Shown here in pieces: positions 61,467 to 64,000 of a stretch of 64,000 nt of DNA; position 1 is the first letter of the stretch, and each line of letters opens with the position of its first letter. Made by a program: the position numbers and the translations under genes. Under the pieces are notes generated by a model, which was not told the DNA's origin, made no database searches, and saw only the letters and a list, made by a program, of their open reading frames with translations. Location of the stretch: NCBI RefSeq assembly GCF_000430545.1, contig NZ_AUMF01000015.1, positions 1 through 64,000 of the forward strand, written 5' to 3'. The DNA comes from Tenacibaculum ovolyticum DSM 18103 (GTDB lineage: Bacteria > Bacteroidota > Bacteroidia > Flavobacteriales > Flavobacteriaceae).

Positions 61467-64000
61467 TTATTTTTTTATAAACATTTTGTACTCAATTTTA
61501 TTTCCATTTAATATCTGTAAAATGTAAGTACCATTTTGTATATCTTCTAGGTTAAATTTAATTTTTTGATTATTAATATTTGTTTTTTCTTTAATCTTCT
61601 TACCTGTAATATCTACTATTTGAATGATAATATTCGAATTTTTAATTACAGTATTTTTACTGAAAGTAACCATCAATTCACTACTAACCGGGTTTGGATA
61701 TATTGTAGTTTCATCTAACTTTACATTAGAAGTATTAAATTTTGCCTGAGTACTAGAGTTTATACTTACAGTATAATCTTCTACTTCACCATCTCCAACA
61801 CTACCACATGAATTTGGAGCTATATCATATTTCATAGATACTCGCATTCTTGTATTTCCTAATTTTGAAGTTGTTGGTACTACTATTAATCCTGTTACTG
61901 CTGTTGTTGAAGAGGTTCCTGCATCAAAAGCTACCTCATCAGTTCCAAAAGTACCATCTTGATTGTAATCAATCCATACTTTAAAATATTCTTTATAAGC
62001 AGTCCCTGAATGCCCTGGTGTTAACATTATTTCTGTTGAAGACCCAGTTCCTAATGGTATTGTTTTTGATGTAAAATCTGAATATTTTTGAGCATCTGAG
62101 TTATTTATAAAACTACCTACTTTTACTCCTGAAATCCATTCGTATTGTACTCGTGTTCCTGCTGATTCACAATAGGTAATAGGATTTGGATTTGTAGCTC
62201 CTGAAATATTTACAGTATAATCTTCTACTTCACCATCTCCAACACTTCCACATGAATTCGGAGCTGTATTATACTTCATTGATACTCGCATTCTTGTATT
62301 TCCTGGTTTTGCAGTTATTGGTACTTCTATTATTCCTGTTGCTGCGGTTGTTGAAGCTGCTCCTGCATCAAAAGCTACCTCATCTGTTCCGAAAGTTCCA
62401 TCTTGATTATAATCTATCCAAACTTTAAAATACTCTTTATAAGCAGTTCCTGAATGCCCTGGTGTTAATGTTATATCTGTTGTTGAACCTCCTGGTAATG
62501 TTATTGTTTTTGATGTAAAATCTGAATATTTTTGACCTCCTGAATTATTTATAAAACTACCCACTTTTACTCCTGAAATCCATTCGTATTGTACTCGTGT
62601 TCCTGCTGATTCACAATAGGTAATACTTGATCCTTTATTTACTGTAATATAACCTTCTTTTGTAATTGCATTAGTACCACCTAAATTACTAGCTGTTAAT
62701 GTTACTTTAAATATACCTTCTGAATTATATGTAATTGAAGGGTTTTGCTCTGTTGATGTAGCTGGTGTACCTCCTTCAAAAGACCATGACCATCCTGTAG
62801 GACTATTCGTAGAACTATCAGTAAAAATAATTGTTGCTCCTTCTGTTATTGTAGTCGAATTTGCTTCAAAATTGGCTATTGGAGCTTGTACAGTTGTTCC
62901 TGTAAGGTTAACGGTATAATCTTCAATATCTGCTTCAACTATTTCACCACATCTTGGTCTATCTTTATTATCGTATGAATAATAACGGATAACTCTCATT
63001 AAAGATATTCCGTTTGAATAAATTTTAGGAACTGTTATATTTCCATTTAATACCATATCAGGAGTATCTGAAGCTACTGCTCTTCTTTCATAAGCAATTT
63101 CATTATCAGAAAATTCATTATTTCTATTCCAATCAATCCAAACAACTAAATTAGTTCCTGCCTCACTAGTTGCATTTGTAATTTGCTGATATGTTGTTAA
63201 TTCTATAGGGTATGTTTGTCCTTGTATAAGGCTTGTAGATAAACTAGTGAAATCACCATATCCAGTTCCTCCTTTTTCTGTTACATTATTAATATCACCA
63301 AACACAACTTTAGTTACATCATTTCTTCCTGGATAAGTACCTCTTCTTGAAACTTCACAATATGCTGTTGGATGTGGGTTAACCTTTAATGATTTTTCTA
63401 TACTTTGTGAAACACTTCCTTTTTTAACTGTTAATTTCACTTTAAAAGTTCCTACATTTTCATAGTAGATACTTGGCGGTGTTTTACCATTAAATGTAGC
63501 TGGAACTCCTCCTTCAAATTCCCAGTTCCATGAATCTGGTTCTCTAGTAGAAGTATCTGTTACTACCAGTAATTCTTTTGCAGAAATACTTGTTGGCATT
63601 TCAAATTTAGCTACTGGATATATTGGATTTGAATTTGAAATATTAATTGTATAATCTTCAACTTCACCATGTAAAAAGAAATCACAAGGAGATGGTTTAG
63701 GGTTATCTGATTCTGTTTCATTTTTCATTGTTATTCGTAATGCATATGTTCCATTTACATTTGGCAACGTTACTTCACCTCCATAATCAGTACCAGCAGG
63801 GTAAGGATTTGACATATGAATTTGTTCTCCATTATCTTCAAAATCTTTATCTCCATTTAAATCAATCCATATTCCAAGAATGTTTGTACCAGATGTTTTT
63901 ATTCCATCATCTTTTATAGAAAAACTATTTGCTCCAGGACGAACTTTTATTGTTTTACTTGTAAAATCAGTATAGTTAAGCGGAAAATCAGACTTTTGAG
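61467..64000 (-). CDS. T9SS-secreted GEVED/PKD repeat protein (5' end outside window)
   Basis: The frame stays open past the window end, so at least 843 residues are visible and the start is missing. Modules in order: a GEVED domain cut by the edge (IWIDLNGDKDFEDNG; HGEVEDYTINI), a PKD domain (SWNWEFEGGVPA), a second GEVED domain (WIDWNRNNEFSDNE; DIEDYTVNL), a second PKD domain (GWSWSFEGGTPA), two nearly identical GEVED domains, and a T9SS type A sorting domain (NPVSSELMVTF; GTYILQILNGNK). The first Met inside the frame, at 63815, lies in the middle of a GEVED domain and is not the start. The modules suit adhesion or polymer binding. Confidence 0.93.
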   Translation of the reverse strand, partial: QKSDFPLNYTDFTSKTIKVRPGANSFSIKDDGIKTSGTNILGIWIDLNGDKDFEDNGEQIHMSNPYPAGTDYGGEVTLPNVNGTYALRITMKNETESDNPKPSPCDFFLHGEVEDYTINISNSNPIYPVAKFEMPTSISAKELLVVTDTSTREPDSWNWEFEGGVPATFNGKTPPSIYYENVGTFKVKLTVKKGSVSQSIEKSLKVNPHPTAYCEVSRRGTYPGRNDVTKVVFGDINNVTEKGGTGYGDFTSLSTSLIQGQTYPIELTTYQQITNATSEAGTNLVVWIDWNRNNEFSDNEIAYERRAVASDTPDMVLNGNITVPKIYSNGISLMRVIRYYSYDNKDRPRCGEIVEADIEDYTVNLTGTTVQAPIANFEANSTTITEGATIIFTDSSTNSPTGWSWSFEGGTPATSTEQNPSITYNSEGIFKVTLTASNLGGTNAITKEGYITVNKGSSITYCESAGTRVQYEWISGVKVGSFINNSGGQKYSDFTSKTITLPGGSTTDITLTPGHSGTAYKEYFKVWIDYNQDGTFGTDEVAFDAGAASTTAATGIIEVPITAKPGNTRMRVSMKYNTAPNSCGSVGDGEVEDYTVNISGATNPNPITYCESAGTRVQYEWISGVKVGSFINNSDAQKYSDFTSKTIPLGTGSSTEIMLTPGHSGTAYKEYFKVWIDYNQDGTFGTDEVAFDAGTSSTTAVTGLIVVPTTSKLGNTRMRVSMKYDIAPNSCGSVGDGEVEDYTVSINSSTQAKFNTSNVKLDETTIYPNPVSSELMVTFSKNTVIKNSNIIIQIVDITGKKIKEKTNINNQKIKFNLEDIQNGTYILQILNGNKIEYKMFIKK
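61758..62624 (-). repeat. Tandem near-identical GEVED modules
   Basis: Two 423-base units (62202-62624 and 61758-62180) encode GEVED domains of about 141 residues differing at roughly 20 positions by eye, offset by 444 bases. The DNA is also closely similar, indicating recent duplication. Confidence 0.9.

Noticed and set aside
1..64000. tRNA, rRNA, CRISPR arrays or prophage blocks
   Set aside because: No cloverleaf, repeat-spacer or phage gene pattern was seen by eye; a covariance-model scan would be decisive.

Overview
The window is low-GC DNA from a member of the Bacteroidota, very probably a marine Flavobacteriaceae; the genus cannot be fixed from sequence alone. Supporting signs are two type IX secretion (T9SS) cargo proteins with C-terminal sorting domains, many short lipoprotein signals, the DUF1800/DUF1501 pair, LytS/LytTR signalling, ECF sigma operons, TAnnTTTG-type -7 promoter elements and a general lack of Shine-Dalgarno sequences. 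I saw no rRNA, tRNA or CRISPR array.

Layout. 1-330: end of an IS3-family element, cut by the window edge. 381-6464: M28 peptidase lipoprotein, thioredoxin-like/TPR and DUF1573 proteins, a LytS-like kinase with LytTR regulator, a small flavoprotein with a MarC-like membrane protein, and a DUF3109 protein. 6531-11455: a 1410-residue T9SS-exported propeller protein overlapping by one base a lipoprotein with FN3-like repeats. 11543-18566: nucleotide metabolism (dGTPase, class Ia ribonucleotide reductase nrdB-nrdA, thioredoxin), interrupted by a Panacea-domain antitoxin overlapping a two-helix membrane protein gene, a candidate toxin-antitoxin pair. 18729-23041: two lipoprotein peptidases (S9 prolyl oligopeptidase, M13). 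23139-29591: an ECF sigma operon, an orphan ABC ATPase, a flavoprotein/Gre-like pair, lipoproteins and an SDR enzyme. 29595-32997: an AlbA_2-type protein, a 60-residue double-glycine-leader Cys-rich peptide with its own promoter and terminator, an AlkC-like DNA glycosylase, and about 500 bases of apparently decayed DNA.

32998-45621: radical SAM protein, DUF1501/DUF1800 pair, a Cys-rich OmpA/coiled-coil pair, an ankyrin protein, an ALDH7-type dehydrogenase, an isoaspartyl peptidase, and an ECF sigma factor with a membrane-spanning beta-barrel protein. 45741-50849: a LuxE-like protein, then a TetR-led operon (lactone oxidase, PLP enzyme, two tandem YHS proteins) behind a candidate autoregulatory operator. 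50951-61268: glpD, MFS transporter, ACT-like protein, gpsA, dut, GNAT, YtcJ-like amidohydrolase, AraC regulator and an acyltransferase-like membrane protein. 61467-64000: a GEVED/PKD-repeat T9SS protein continuing past the window end.

The most promising leads are the Panacea/membrane-protein pair with a 22-bp perfect palindrome upstream, the orphan GG-leader Cys-rich peptide, the TetR/YHS operon, and the very long perfect palindromes (64 and 60 bp) between convergent genes.
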